From positions 124,001 to 188,000 of the forward strand of contig NZ_FOLV01000005.1 of NCBI RefSeq assembly GCF_900112415.1: a stretch of DNA of 64,000 nucleotides, read 5' to 3'. The stretch comes from Bacillus sp. 491mf. GTDB taxonomy: Bacteria > Bacillota > Bacilli > Bacillales > Bacillaceae_G. The notes beneath the pieces are model-generated. The model did not search any database, was not told the origin of the DNA, and saw nothing but the letters and a program-made list of their open reading frames with translations. The translations under genes and the position numbers were made by a program. Below are positions 8,505 to 18,255 of this stretch, piece by piece (within the stretch, counting starts at the first letter, position 1; every line of letters starts with the position of its first letter).

Positions 8505-10640
8505 TTATTCTTCTTCATTTGTTTTCTTCGTATCTTCTAGTTTACCAGCGTTTCCGTTTGCTTCTTGCTTTTTCAAATCAAAATATGCGTCCATAATTCG
8601 GCGTGAAATAGTTTTAGTTACTGGGTTATGATCATCCGTAAGCCACGGAACAACAACTGAGAAGGCAACTTCTGGATCAGATGCCGGTGCATATCCAACC
8701 ATCGTTAAATTATATATGTTTCTTTCACCTAACTGTTTTCTTACTTCTTTTGCATTTGGACCGGCATAAGCTGCCTGTGCAGTTCCTGTTTTTCCTGCAG
8801 GATCATAAGTCGCTCCAGCAAAACCATTAGGATAACCTGTTCCATAACCTGTTCCTTCCGGTGTTTGCATTACCATTTTAAAGCCCTCTTGAACGCGGTG
8901 AATGTACTCATCTTTCATATCTACTCGGTTTAAAACAACCGGCTCCACCGAATCCACTACTTTTCCTAACTCTTCAGGTTTTGAAGTCGGCTTGCGAATT
9001 TCTTTTACAACCTGTGGTTTCATCCGATAGCCACCGTTAGCAATCGTTGATACATATTGCGCCAATTGCAGCGGTGTATACGTGTCAAACTGGCCAATTG
9101 CCAAATCCAGTAGCTTACCAGGTTCTGGTGCGTTTCCTTTTAAACCTGCCATCTCATTTGGTAAATCAATTCCCGTTGGTGCTCCAAGACCAAATTGACT
9201 AAAGTAATAACGCATTGTATCAAAGTCTTTTTGTTTAACACTTAACGTACCATTGTAAACATAATCTACACCTGCAATTTTCATCGCTGTTCTAAACATA
9301 TATATGTTGGAAGACCGCTGCAGGGCAGTTAAATCATTAATCGGCCCCATAGTTTGCCATGATCTTTTAAATTCAGTTGATTTAAATTTAATAGGTTCAT
9401 CGACCATTACGTCTCCTGGTTTAATGGCGTCTTCTTGATACCCAGTCAAAAGAGTGGCCCCTTTTACAGTCGAACCCATTTCATATGAACTCGTCATCGT
9501 ACCAAGTGCATAATCTTTTATCACACTTTGTCCATTTTCTTCCCCAAACTGTTTACCAGCCATCGATAAAATTTCTCCGTTTTTCGGATTCATCATCACA
9601 ACAAACGCGCGGTCCATATACGTCGCTGTGCCTGAAGCTTTTGCTTTTTTCATTTCTTCTTCAATAATTTGCTCAACTTTCTTTTGTAGCTCCATATCAA
9701 TGGTCAAATTTATATTCTTTCCACTTTCTCCTTTAGAAAGATATACAGTTTCAAGAATATTTCCTTTTTGGTCTGTAATATTTTTCACTTGTGCTTTCAT
9801 GCCATGCAATACATCTTCATATTGCTGCTCAATGTAACTTTTCCCAACACGGTCATTACGGTTGTAATCACGAACTAAGTAATAATCTAGATTCTCTCGC
9901 GGTAATCCTTCATCGGAACTCGTTACGCCACCAAGTACAGTGCGGAACATATCTCCATATGCATAGTGACGATCCCAATCAACTGTAGTGTCTACTCCTG
10001 GAAGCTTCGCTAAATTTTCACTAACTATAGCATATTCTTCAGGCGTCACATCTTTTTTAATAATTTGCGGCGTCATTGCATAGCCGCCTTCCATCTTACT
10101 CTTAATCGCTAACACTTTTAAATCTTCAGGAGTTAATTCATTTATTTCTGATTCTGTAATACGATTGAGTTGACGCTGTGCCAATTGTTTATCATCAATT
10201 TTTTTCGCTTTAAAATCAGCGTCATCTTTTTTTGTAACTTTTTCTTTTGCTCGGTCTTCATTTAACAGAATCCAAAAATCTTTTTTATCTCGTTCCGTTA
10301 ATTTATCAGTCGGCACATCAAGCAGCTTTGCGAGTTGCTTTGCTGTTTCTAAACGTTCATCAGGTTTTGATTCCTTCGTTCTTGTAAACGTAATCGTTCG
10401 AAGTGGTGTATTATCCACCACCGCACGGCCATACCTGTCAAAAATCTTCCCGCGCGGAACAGGGGTACTTACCGTTAAGTTTTCCTTTCTGTTCACTTCA
10501 TTTTTATAATCTTCACCATGGACAATCTGTATCATACCTAATTTGACAATTACTGATGAAAACAGTAAAAACACACAGAAAAACAACACGTTTAACCGAA
10601 ATGGAACATGGGTTTTCTTTTTTTTCTTTTTCTTACTCAT
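8505..10640 (-). CDS. pbpA: class B penicillin-binding protein (PBP2A-type transpeptidase)
   Basis: The 711-residue protein has a cytoplasmic lysine run, one membrane anchor (about 14-40), a PBP dimerisation/pedestal domain and a transpeptidase domain. The transpeptidase motifs are S390-TVK, SSN (443-445) and KTG (617-619). It cross-links peptidoglycan during rod elongation. I chose ATG 10640 behind GAGGGGG; a TTG at 10658 would add six residues. The position between the pst operon and an MFS gene next to sodA matches B. subtilis pbpA. The gene has its own terminator. Confidence 0.94.
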   Translation of the reverse strand: MSKKKKKKKTHVPFRLNVLFFCVFLLFSSVIVKLGMIQIVHGEDYKNEVNRKENLTVSTPVPRGKIFDRYGRAVVDNTPLRTITFTRTKESKPDERLETAKQLAKLLDVPTDKLTERDKKDFWILLNEDRAKEKVTKKDDADFKAKKIDDKQLAQRQLNRITESEINELTPEDLKVLAIKSKMEGGYAMTPQIIKKDVTPEEYAIVSENLAKLPGVDTTVDWDRHYAYGDMFRTVLGGVTSSDEGLPRENLDYYLVRDYNRNDRVGKSYIEQQYEDVLHGMKAQVKNITDQKGNILETVYLSKGESGKNINLTIDMELQKKVEQIIEEEMKKAKASGTATYMDRAFVVMMNPKNGEILSMAGKQFGEENGQSVIKDYALGTMTSSYEMGSTVKGATLLTGYQEDAIKPGDVMVDEPIKFKSTEFKRSWQTMGPINDLTALQRSSNIYMFRTAMKIAGVDYVYNGTLSVKQKDFDTMRYYFSQFGLGAPTGIDLPNEMAGLKGNAPEPGKLLDLAIGQFDTYTPLQLAQYVSTIANGGYRMKPQVVKEIRKPTSKPEELGKVVDSVEPVVLNRVDMKDEYIHRVQEGFKMVMQTPEGTGYGTGYPNGFAGATYDPAGKTGTAQAAYAGPNAKEVRKQLGERNIYNLTMVGYAPASDPEVAFSVVVPWLTDDHNPVTKTISRRIMDAYFDLKKQEANGNAGKLEDTKKTNEEE

Positions 10641-10677
10641 ACGGACCCCCTCTGCCAACAGCTATATAAGCGGAAAG

Positions 10678-10698
10678 GGACACCCTCTTCAGGTGTCC
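10678..10698 (-). terminator. hairpin downstream of the MFS gene
   Basis: A perfect 7-bp stem (GGACACC / GGTGTCC) with a 7-base loop lies 50 bp after the MFS stop. The T tract is short (CCCTTT), so it is a weak terminator candidate. Confidence 0.5.
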
Positions 10699-10748
10699 TC
10701 GCTACTGTCATATACGTTTTCTTATTTTAACATAAAACATCACAGAAG

Positions 10749-12026
10749 TTAACCTTCTCCTTCTGTTGTATTTTGCGTCGTTTGTACAGCTGCAAGCCCT
10801 GCATGGCATGCTTTTTCATCATCATATTTGACATTTCGAATCGCAAAATAGATAAGTAAATGTCCAGCACCTAATATTAATAATAAAATAGGCAAGCTTT
10901 TTTCTGCCGGAAATAATGAAACTGCTAGTAAAAAACTTACAACCGAACAGATTCTTCCTCCGTTTAGCCATAGTTCACGAACAACAATATATTCTACTCG
11001 CCGCTCCTTTGCTTGTTTAGCTCTGCCTATTATATCATATGTCATCGAACCATATGGAACAAGCAGAATTGGATACGCTACGGCAATACAAGCTGCATAA
11101 ATAAGTAATTTCGTATACGTGACATGAAAGACAACTAAAAATACAACTGCATATAAAATAATTCCACCGAGTAAAATGGCTTGTTTTCGCCACTCCTTTT
11201 TCAATACACGCGCCACTACATAATAGCAAACGAAAGAAACAGCGGAATTTACAAGTCCATATTTCCCCAGTGCTAATTCACTACCAGAAGCCATATACAC
11301 ATATACAGAAATAACAAATATAAATGTCCCTTCTCTAAGCCCTTGAAAGAAATGAGCAATTGTAATTCTTCCCCAGTTTTTATTACTCTTTCTCTCTTTC
11401 ATTACTTCAACAATTTCGTAACGCCCTTCACATTCACGTTTTGTCAGAAAAAAGCTTACAACGATCGCAATAGTAAATAAGGTTAAAGATAGGAAAAAAA
11501 CGAATGTATACCCATTCCACTTTTCCATACGCGAAATAATAAACCCGGATGCAATTGGACCAATCATACCTGAAAATGAGGTGAGCAATCCGAGAAATCC
11601 GTTAAAAAAATCACGTGTCTCTGGCTCTGTAATTTCAAATGTTAACAAATTAAATGAGAGCCAGTAAAATCCATATCCTATCCCAAGTATGCCACCGATA
11701 AGTAAAATATACTGCGAAGCGTTCGTTCCTGCCAGTAATACAACGATAAAAAAAACAGCTAATGTTGTTACACCGATGCGAAGTAAAATTGTACGATCTA
11801 CTCGTTTCGCTAGTTTTCCGGCAACAAGAAAAGTCAACGGCTGTAAAACAACGCTTGCTAAATTATAAAAGCCAATATTCATAAAGTCCTTCGTTTGCTT
11901 CCATAAATAAATATTAACAAACGTATTGGACAACGAAATGGCCAACGTATATAACCCGCCAATTATGAGTAATAAAACTAAATCACGATTCACCTCAACA
12001 TCGCCAACTAAATGTTTCCATTTCAT
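10749..12026 (-). CDS. yqgE: major facilitator superfamily transporter (YqgE-like)
   Basis: The 425-residue protein has about twelve hydrophobic segments and the MFS loop between helices 2 and 3 in the form GKLAKRVDRT. The central cytoplasmic loop (RECEGRYEIVEVMKERKSNKNWGR) is basic. The substrate is not evident. In B. subtilis yqgE lies between sodA and pbpA, as here, which supports orthology. The gene is followed by pbpA in the same direction, with a hairpin between them. Confidence 0.85.
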   Translation of the reverse strand: MKWKHLVGDVEVNRDLVLLLIIGGLYTLAISLSNTFVNIYLWKQTKDFMNIGFYNLASVVLQPLTFLVAGKLAKRVDRTILLRIGVTTLAVFFIVVLLAGTNASQYILLIGGILGIGYGFYWLSFNLLTFEITEPETRDFFNGFLGLLTSFSGMIGPIASGFIISRMEKWNGYTFVFFLSLTLFTIAIVVSFFLTKRECEGRYEIVEVMKERKSNKNWGRITIAHFFQGLREGTFIFVISVYVYMASGSELALGKYGLVNSAVSFVCYYVVARVLKKEWRKQAILLGGIILYAVVFLVVFHVTYTKLLIYAACIAVAYPILLVPYGSMTYDIIGRAKQAKERRVEYIVVRELWLNGGRICSVVSFLLAVSLFPAEKSLPILLLILGAGHLLIYFAIRNVKYDDEKACHAGLAAVQTTQNTTEGEG

Positions 12027-12130
12027 ATAAACTCTCCTTTACTTCATGTTCTAGTCTTCCAAAGAAGGTCACAATTATGTAGAAAAGAAAAGTGGAAAAT
12101 GAAACTTTCATTAGTAAACGTTTTTCTCAT

Positions 12131-12335
12131 TAATATATAAATACAACTTGAAAAACCAACATAAAAACCACTTTTTTTAGATGGGCAAGAGTGTCCGGCC
12201 ATGCTTGGAGCGGTCAGGACCCTTTTCTGCCACATGCGTTATTTAAAATAAAGAGAGAAGGCAAGTGCACATTATGGTGTATTCTGTATAGCAGCAATTT
12301 GTATGTTAGTAAATCAACTTGAACTGTATATATTA
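12131..12335 (+). repeat. family A repeat, copy A2
   Basis: It is bounded by TAATATATA at the left and its inverse TATATATTA at the right. The core reads TGGGCAAGAG..CCGGCC..GGTCAGGA..CTGCCAC. A family B start-like remnant (AATGAAACTTTCATTAGTAA) precedes it at about 12098-12125. It fills the gap between the MFS start and the sodA terminator. Confidence 0.85.
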
Positions 12336-12370
12336 AGGTGAGCCCATCAACTCTCCAAAAAAGAGCAAAC

Positions 12371-12401
12371 AAAAAAACTAGGAGAAATTCCTCCTAGTTT
12401 T
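12371..12401 (-). terminator. terminator after sodA
   Basis: The stem AAACTAGGAG / CTCCTAGTTT with a short loop is followed on the minus strand by a T run. It lies just after the sodA stop. Confidence 0.9.
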
Positions 12402-12412
12402 TACATTTATTA

Positions 12413-13024
12413 TTATTTTGCGTCTTGGTAACGTTTTTCAATCGCATTCCAATCTACAACGCTCCAGAAAGCATTGATGTAGTCAGGACGACGGTTTTGG
12501 TAATGTAAGTAGTATGCATGCTCCCAAACGTCTAATCCTAAAACTGGCGTTTTGCCTTCCATTAATGGAGTATCTTGGTTTGGTGTGCTTGTTACTTCTA
12601 ATTCACCATTGTTTACAACTAGCCATGCCCAACCAGAACCGAAACGAGTTGCGCCTGCTTTTGCAAACTCTTCTTTAAATGCATCGAAGCTACCAAATTT
12701 CGCTTCAATTGCACTTGCAAGTTCACCTACTGGCTGTCCGCCTCCATTTGGAGAAAGAATTGTCCAGAATAAAGAGTGATTTGCATGTCCACCACCGTTA
12801 TTGCGTACTGCTGTGCGAATTGCTTCTGGCACTTCGTTTAAGTTTGCTACTAGCTCTTCAATGCTTTTTTCTGCTAATTCTGCATGTCCTTCTAATGCCG
12901 CATTTAAGTTTGTTACGTATGTGTTGTGATGTTTTGTATGATGGATGTTCATTGTTTCTTTGTCAAAATGAGGTTCTAACGCATCATACGCATAAGGTAA
13001 ATTTGGTAATTCATGTTTCGCCAT
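12413..13024 (-). CDS. sodA: superoxide dismutase (Mn type)
   Basis: The 203-residue enzyme removes superoxide in the cytoplasm. Metal ligands are visible: His in [11 protein letters not shown] (about 27), His in NHSLFW (about 82), and Asp/His in [10 protein letters not shown] (about 163-167). The GGGHANH segment and the overall length are those of Mn-dependent SodA. A plausible sigma-A promoter lies upstream (TTTTCA, 17 bp, TAAAAT on the minus strand near 13083-13112). The tRNA gene upstream is in the same direction but separated by a hairpin. Confidence 0.97.
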   Translation of the reverse strand: MAKHELPNLPYAYDALEPHFDKETMNIHHTKHHNTYVTNLNAALEGHAELAEKSIEELVANLNEVPEAIRTAVRNNGGGHANHSLFWTILSPNGGGQPVGELASAIEAKFGSFDAFKEEFAKAGATRFGSGWAWLVVNNGELEVTSTPNQDTPLMEGKTPVLGLDVWEHAYYLHYQNRRPDYINAFWSVVDWNAIEKRYQDAK

Positions 13025-13187
13025 TGTTATATTCCTCCCATTGTATGTATTGCCGATAATGACTTGGCATACAAATTCATTTTACCCTAATTACATAAGG
13101 GTGAAAACAAATTTAACGTATTGCCTCGCTAACATTAAGGTAGCAAATTTCCCATTTCTTTTCAAACGAAATGCTCATACATTTCGC

Positions 13188-13221
13188 AAAAAAAAAAGCT
13201 CCCTTCTATAAGAGAGCTTTT
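13188..13221 (-). terminator. terminator between the tRNA gene and sodA
   Basis: The stem AAAAGCTC (13194-13201) pairs with GAGCTTTT (13214-13221) and is followed on the minus strand by a long T tract. It ends the tRNA transcript ahead of sodA. Confidence 0.8.
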
Positions 13222-13250
13222 CCGCTATGTATCAATATGCGAAATGGATA

Positions 13251-13324
13251 TGGACCCTGTAGGACTCGAACCTACGACCGGACGGTTATGAGCCGTCTGC
13301 TCTAACCAGCTGAGCTAAGGGTCC
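13251..13324 (-). tRNA. tRNA with CAU anticodon, probably tRNA-Ile2
   Basis: The 74-nt cloverleaf has acceptor GGACCCT/AGGGTCC, D-arm GCTC..GAGC, anticodon stem GACGG/CCGTC with loop CTCATAA, and T-arm GTAGG/CCTAC. No CCA is encoded. The G1-C72 pair excludes initiator tRNA. The loop and the body resemble lysidine-modified tRNA-Ile (CAU) as known from E. coli and Bacillus more than elongator Met, so it probably reads AUA after TilS modification. Confidence 0.95.
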
Positions 13325-13532
13325 GTAATATATGAGCAGTCATCAACCATACACTCTAATCAGTTAAACTTCGATGGTATATTATATGTAAAAATGTAAG
13401 ATAAATTTACCATATTAAAAAGAAATGTGTCAATTGTATTTTCACATGCAACATGATATATCTTGTGATTCCTTAAAAACATACGTTACAATGAGATTAT
13501 AAATCAATATATTTAATGAAGGAAGTGAATGC

Positions 13533-14300
13533 ATGTCCATATTTATCCAGCTGTTTAAAAGCTTATACGCACCAAAAGAAATGGCACTTTTTCGTTTTCA
13601 AAAAATCGGAAAGACGATTCTTTACATAATGTTACTCTGTCTGCTTGCTACCGTTCCAAAAACGATTTTACTTGGAGACTTCATCCATGAAGGCATTAAT
13701 TTAATCGATCGTTCTATCGAAAAAGATGTGCCTGATTTTAAAATTGAAAACGGTGAACTTCACGCAAACATTAGTAAACCAATTATAAAAGATGAAACAG
13801 ATTTTATTTTTGTATTTGATCCAAACGCAACAGATACAAAGGCTTATCCAAACCGCGATGGTATATTCATTTTAAAAAATAAAATGGTTTCAACGGCACA
13901 ACAACAAACACAATCCTTCCCATATAGTGATTTAGGAAATACAACTTTTGAAAAGAAAGATGCAAAGGAAATCGTTTCATTCATTGATAGCATCTCTTCA
14001 GTTGCTATATTCTTAATCGGGATATTTATTTACTTATTCGAACTATTCATTACTTTTCTTGGTGTTTCACTATTGGCATTTATCGGCTCTGCAATGAGCG
14101 GAGTTCGTAAATTATCTTACAAACAAGTTTGGACTTTAACTGCCTATAGTTTTACAATCCCGACTATATTCTTTATGATTATGGACTTATTAAAAATAAA
14201 TGTTCCATTCTCATTATTTATATTCATTGGTGTTGTTCTCGTCGTTCTTTATTTAACAATAAAAGAAGTGCCAAGACCAAAAGAAAAAAATTCACTATAA
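13533..14300 (+). CDS. yqgB: DUF1189 membrane protein (YqgB-like)
   Basis: The 255-residue protein has one membrane segment near residues 27-48, an extracytoplasmic region of about 110 residues, and three to four membrane segments in the C-terminal half. This is the layout of the DUF1189 family, whose function is unknown. The start follows AAGGAAGTGA. In B. subtilis yqgB is also found near sodA. It has its own terminator. Confidence 0.8.
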   Translation: MSIFIQLFKSLYAPKEMALFRFQKIGKTILYIMLLCLLATVPKTILLGDFIHEGINLIDRSIEKDVPDFKIENGELHANISKPIIKDETDFIFVFDPNATDTKAYPNRDGIFILKNKMVSTAQQQTQSFPYSDLGNTTFEKKDAKEIVSFIDSISSVAIFLIGIFIYLFELFITFLGVSLLAFIGSAMSGVRKLSYKQVWTLTAYSFTIPTIFFMIMDLLKINVPFSLFIFIGVVLVVLYLTIKEVPRPKEKNSL

Positions 14301-14328
14301 AAAATGCCCTCAAGGCATTTTTTTTTTG
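14299..14328 (+). terminator. terminator after yqgB
   Basis: AAAATGCC / GGCATTTT with a 5-base loop is followed by a T tract of about ten. It overlaps the yqgB stop region. Confidence 0.9.
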
Positions 14329-14365
14329 GACAAGCATATATTTCTCTACAAAGGAGTGGAAAAAT

Positions 14366-14707
14366 ATGAAAAGGCTTGGCGGTGTCTTGTTACTACTTGT
14401 TCTCGGTTACGTCTTGTACTATGATATGACAATCGGCACGTTACCGTTGCTTCATACATATTCCAAAACAAAAGAAACCTCAGCTAAAGTTGCAAATGAT
14501 AAGCAAAAAGAAAATACATCACAGGCAAAATTTAAAGTCATTGAAGTAAAAACGGGCGATACTGTTCTCTCCATTACAGAAGAAATTAACAAGAAAAAAA
14601 TCCCTTCTATTGAAAAGGTTGTTACGGATTTCAAAGACTTAAATCAAGACAAATCTCCAGCAAAATTACAAGTCGGAAAAAAATACAAATTCCCCCTCTA
14701 CCAGTAA
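14366..14707 (+). CDS. small membrane-anchored protein with a LysM-like domain
   Basis: The 113-residue protein has a hydrophobic N-terminal segment (residues 5-20) acting as anchor or uncleaved signal. A polar linker follows, and then a C-terminal region beginning FKVIEVKTGDTVLSI that resembles LysM repeats (V-x-x-G-D-T start, LQVGKKYKFP end). It may bind peptidoglycan outside the membrane. It starts behind AAGGAG. I do not know its precise name. Confidence 0.7.
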   Translation: MKRLGGVLLLLVLGYVLYYDMTIGTLPLLHTYSKTKETSAKVANDKQKENTSQAKFKVIEVKTGDTVLSITEEINKKKIPSIEKVVTDFKDLNQDKSPAKLQVGKKYKFPLYQ

Positions 14708-14766
14708 TAACATCACATAATTCTTGTCAACTGTAGTAAGGCGCTGATACAATAGGAAAAGTGAAA

Positions 14767-14968
14767 CTATATAAATAAAAATTGGAAAAATAACACAAAA
14801 ACCCCTTTCTTTTCAGGTGGGCGAGAGTATCTGGCCATGCATAGAAGCGGTCAGGGCCTTTTTCTGCCACATGCAAAGTGTAAAACAAAGGGAGAAAGCA
14901 AGTAGCGGTGATATTTTTTCTGCCTAGCCGCGACCGATATGTTGAAAAATCAATTTGTATTTATATAG
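14767..14968 (+). repeat. family A repeat, copy A3 (best-preserved ends)
   Basis: The left end CTATATAAATAAAAATTG (14767-14784) and the inverse of the right end (14951-14968) match at 17 of 18 positions. In the core, TCTGGCC (14830-14836) pairs with GGTCAGG (14849-14855) around a 12-base loop, and GTGG (14817-14820) pairs with CCAC (14867-14870). A family B remnant AAAAGTGAAAC directly precedes it. It lies between the LysM-like gene and ispG. Confidence 0.9.
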
Positions 14969-15060
14969 ACACTTAGCTTCACTTGACAAATACTGCATAC
15001 AATATGAATGTATTTGTCTACAAAATAAGAAACTTCTTTTATAAGGAGAGCGATCTATTC

Positions 15061-16152
15061 GTGAATGAAATAACTCATCGTACAAAAACACGTCCTGTTA
15101 AAGTTGGAAATTTAACAATTGGCGGTAATAATGAATTAATTATACAAAGCATGACAACAACGAAAACCCATGATGTGGAAGCAACAGTTGCTGAAATTAA
15201 ACGTTTAGAAGAGGCAGGTTGTCAAATTGTTCGTGTAGCCGTTCCTGATGAGCGCGCTGCAAATGCAATTGCCGATATTAAAAAACAAATTAATATCCCT
15301 CTTGTTGCTGACATTCACTTTGACTATCGCCTAGCATTAAAAGCAATTGAAGGCGGTATTGACAAAGTTCGTATTAACCCAGGAAACATCGGTCGTCGTC
15401 ATAAAGTTGAAGCAGTTGTAAATGCTGCGAAAGAACGCGGCATTCCAATCCGCATCGGTGTAAACGCTGGTTCATTAGAACGTCATATTCTAGAAAAATA
15501 TGGATATCCAACTGCTGATGGTATGGTAGAAAGCGCTTTGCATCACATTAAAATTTTAGAAGATCTCGATTTTCATGATATTATCGTATCGATGAAAGCC
15601 TCTGATGTGAATTTAGCAATTGAAGCTTACGAAAAAGCATCTCGTGCTTTCAATTATCCATTACACCTTGGCATTACGGAATCCGGAACTTTATTTGCTG
15701 GAACTGTAAAAAGTGCGGCTGGTCTTGGGGCAATCTTAAGCAAAGGTATCGGGAATACGTTACGTATCTCATTAAGTGCAGACCCAGTTGAAGAAGTAAA
15801 AGTAGCACGTGAGCTATTAAAGTCATTCGGACTTGCTTCTAATGCCGCTACATTGATTTCTTGTCCAACTTGCGGACGTATTGAAATTGACTTAATTAGC
15901 ATTGCAAATGAAGTAGAAGAATACATCTCAAAAATTAAGGCACCAATTAAAGTTGCTGTCCTTGGCTGCGCAGTAAACGGTCCTGGTGAAGCGCGTGAAG
16001 CAGATATTGGGATTGCTGGAGCACGTGGAGAAGGTCTTCTCTTCCGTAAAGGTGAAATTGTACGTAAAGTACCAGAAGAAACAATGGTGGAAGAGTTAAA
16101 GAAAGAAATTGATAAAATTGCAGCAGAATACGCAGCAAAACAAGAAAAATAA
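15061..16152 (+). CDS. ispG: 4-hydroxy-3-methylbut-2-en-1-yl diphosphate synthase (flavodoxin)
   Basis: This iron-sulfur enzyme of the MEP isoprenoid pathway converts MEcPP to HMBPP. The 363-residue protein has the N-terminal TIM-barrel region ([12 protein letters not shown]) and the C-terminal 4Fe-4S ligands in SCPTCGR and [10 protein letters not shown]. The frame extends upstream to 14983, but GTG 15061, preceded by AAGGAGA, gives the family's normal N-terminus ([12 protein letters not shown]). IspH, the next enzyme of the pathway, is also in this window at 23412. Confidence 0.96.
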   Translation: MNEITHRTKTRPVKVGNLTIGGNNELIIQSMTTTKTHDVEATVAEIKRLEEAGCQIVRVAVPDERAANAIADIKKQINIPLVADIHFDYRLALKAIEGGIDKVRINPGNIGRRHKVEAVVNAAKERGIPIRIGVNAGSLERHILEKYGYPTADGMVESALHHIKILEDLDFHDIIVSMKASDVNLAIEAYEKASRAFNYPLHLGITESGTLFAGTVKSAAGLGAILSKGIGNTLRISLSADPVEEVKVARELLKSFGLASNAATLISCPTCGRIEIDLISIANEVEEYISKIKAPIKVAVLGCAVNGPGEAREADIGIAGARGEGLLFRKGEIVRKVPEETMVEELKKEIDKIAAEYAAKQEK

Positions 16153-16165
16153 AATGCAAAACTGC

Positions 16166-16206
16166 TAATAAAAAAGCTTGTCAGTTCAAAAACTGACAAG
16201 CTTTTT
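16166..16206. terminator. bidirectional terminator between ispG and zur
   Basis: A perfect 16-bp stem (16171-16186 with 16191-16206) with A and T tracts on the two sides lies between convergent genes and overlaps the zur stop. Confidence 0.92.
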
Positions 16207-16618
16207 ATTGTGCACATTTCGGACAGCGTCCATATATTTCAAATTTATGCCCCGTTACTTCATAACCTGTAAAGTCTTTATTCATAAATTCCATTGGACA
16301 CGATGTAATTTCCTTCGTTCCTCCGCAATCTAAACAGATGAAATGGTGATGATGTTCTGTAGTAGAACATTTGAAACGAAAATGTTTTTCACCATTTAAC
16401 TCTGTCTGTTCTAAAATACCGATTTCTACAAACAGAGTTAGGTTGCGATAAATGGTATCAAAACTAAGTCCCGGATAATCACTTTTCATATTGGCTAAAA
16501 CATCTCTTGCCGTCAAATATTTATTATGATTGGCGAATAAACGCAACATGTCTTCTCTTTTCCCAGTATGTTTATAACCCTTCTCTTTCATATGGTGTAA
16601 AGCTTCTGTAAGATTCAT
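16205..16618 (-). CDS. zur: Fur-family zinc-responsive repressor
   Basis: The 137-residue protein has a winged-helix DNA-binding N-terminus ([24 protein letters not shown]) and a C-terminal metal domain with HHHH, CLDCGG and CPKC cysteine pairs that hold structural zinc. Its place at the end of the znuCB operon and the Zur-like box upstream of znuC support Zur over Fur or PerR. The start ATG 16618 gives the normal length; the longer frame to 16666 runs back into znuB. Confidence 0.9.
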   Translation of the reverse strand: MNLTEALHHMKEKGYKHTGKREDMLRLFANHNKYLTARDVLANMKSDYPGLSFDTIYRNLTLFVEIGILEQTELNGEKHFRFKCSTTEHHHHFICLDCGGTKEITSCPMEFMNKDFTGYEVTGHKFEIYGRCPKCAQ

Positions 16619-16631
16619 AGTTATCCCTACT

Positions 16632-17465
16632 TTACGCAGTTTTTTTCTTCTTCCATAAGATTGCACCGATTAAAATAAGAACTGATAACACAACAATTGT
16701 GCCACCTGGAGCAAGGTCAAGTTGATAAGAAGCTAACATGCCTCCGATTACTGCAATTTCACCAAATACAATGGAGAAAAAGATTGTTTGCTTAAAACCT
16801 TTCGCAATTCGGATACTTGCTGCAACTGGTAATGTCATTAACGATGAAACGAGCAGAATACCGACAACACGCATTGAAATCGCAATAACAAGTGCAACTA
16901 AAATTATAAAAATAAAGTGAATCCATTTTGCACGTAAACCTGTCGCTACAGCGTATTCTTCATCAAAAGATAATAAAAACAGTTCTTTATATAATAATAT
17001 AATGACTGCAACTACAATCACAGCAACAAATCCAATAATAAGCAAATCACTACTTGTAACTGCGCTCACACTACCAAACAAATAACTAAATAAATCTGTA
17101 TTAAATCCATTGGCAAGAGAAATGAAAATGACACCAATCCCAATACCAGCTGACATAATAATAGGAATTGCTAGTTCCTGAAAATGTTTATATACCGTTC
17201 TTAATTTTTCAATGAGCAGCGCGCCGCCAATAGAAAATATCATCCCCATATATAATGGATTTAAAAAACCACCTGTAAATACGGTTTTTTCTAGTAATAA
17301 ACTCGCTGCAATACCTGATAACGTAACGTGACTTAATGCATCAGCAATCAACGATAAACGACGAATAACAACAAAGACGCCAAGCATTGGGGCAACAAGT
17401 CCAATTAAAACTCCAGCATATAAAGAATTTCGTAAAAAATCATATTGCAAAAAGTCCTGTATCAT
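16632..17465 (-). CDS. znuB: zinc ABC transporter permease
   Basis: The 277-residue membrane protein has about eight hydrophobic segments of the ABC-3 permease family (segments [12 protein letters not shown] and [11 protein letters not shown] are typical). It carries zinc, or possibly manganese, across the membrane with ZnuC. Its start overlaps the znuC stop by four bases (ATGA), indicating coupled translation. No binding-protein gene is in the operon, so the lipoprotein must be encoded elsewhere. Confidence 0.93.
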   Translation of the reverse strand: MIQDFLQYDFLRNSLYAGVLIGLVAPMLGVFVVIRRLSLIADALSHVTLSGIAASLLLEKTVFTGGFLNPLYMGMIFSIGGALLIEKLRTVYKHFQELAIPIIMSAGIGIGVIFISLANGFNTDLFSYLFGSVSAVTSSDLLIIGFVAVIVVAVIILLYKELFLLSFDEEYAVATGLRAKWIHFIFIILVALVIAISMRVVGILLVSSLMTLPVAASIRIAKGFKQTIFFSIVFGEIAVIGGMLASYQLDLAPGGTIVVLSVLILIGAILWKKKKTA

Positions 17466-18235
17466 CGTATCCCCCCATGATGCTCGTGATCATGCTCTAA
17501 ACGATGAACATGATAACCGTATAATAATGACATTTCGGCATCTTCTAACTTTTGAAACGCATCTATATTTCCGTGGAAATGTAAACGTTGATTTAAGCAA
17601 GCGACATGTGTAACCTTCTCTGTGACAGCTCCCATATCATGAGTGACAAGAATAAGTGTAATCCCTAAATGCTTATTTAAATGTTCTAGCATTTCATAAA
17701 AACTTTCTACATTTTTCACATCAACACCGACAGTAGGCTCGTCCAAAATTAATAATTCCGGTTCACTTACAAGTGCGCGCGCAATAAAAACACGTTGCTG
17801 TTGGCCACCAGAAAGCTCGCCAATATTCCGATTCATAAACTCACTCATTCCAACATCAGCAATCGCTTTTGTCACTTTCTCTTTATCCATCTTTGTTAAG
17901 AATCGAAACAAGCCTTTCTTAGAAACAAGTCCCATCGAAACAACTTCAAATACAGTTGCTGGGAATCCAGAGTTGAAACTATTTGCCTTTTGAGAGACAT
18001 AGCCAACTTTATTCCAATCTTTAAATTTTTTACTATCCATACCAAACAACCGAATCGTTCCTTGTTTCGGTTTTAAAATTCCTAATATACATTTCAATAA
18101 TGTAGATTTCCCTGATCCATTCGGTCCTACTAAACCTAAAAAAGCTCCTTTAGGAACTTGCAATTGAATATCCTCTAACACATTTCGCTCTTCATAACGA
18201 AAGGTTAAATCCTTTATTTCTAATATATAATTCAT
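17462..18235 (-). CDS. znuC: zinc ABC transporter ATP-binding protein
   Basis: The ATPase has Walker A GPNGSGKST, signature LSGGQQQR and Walker B LLILDEPTVGVD. The histidine-rich C-terminus (HVHRLEHDHEHHGG) fits metal transport. Of two adjacent ATGs, 18235 has the better distance to AGGTGAG; 18238 is the alternative. It leads the znuC-znuB-zur operon behind a Zur-like box. Confidence 0.94.
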   Translation of the reverse strand: MNYILEIKDLTFRYEERNVLEDIQLQVPKGAFLGLVGPNGSGKSTLLKCILGILKPKQGTIRLFGMDSKKFKDWNKVGYVSQKANSFNSGFPATVFEVVSMGLVSKKGLFRFLTKMDKEKVTKAIADVGMSEFMNRNIGELSGGQQQRVFIARALVSEPELLILDEPTVGVDVKNVESFYEMLEHLNKHLGITLILVTHDMGAVTEKVTHVACLNQRLHFHGNIDAFQKLEDAEMSLLYGYHVHRLEHDHEHHGGIR

Positions 18236-18255
18236 CATATCTCACCTATTTTAAT

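Noticed and set aside
14983-15011. Sigma-A promoter for ispG (TTGACA at 14983)
   Set aside because: The -35 is perfect, but no acceptable -10 lies 16-18 bp downstream; I could not support it.
15654-16217. 187-codon open frame opposite ispG
   Set aside because: It is antisense to the conserved C-terminal half of ispG and crosses the terminator.
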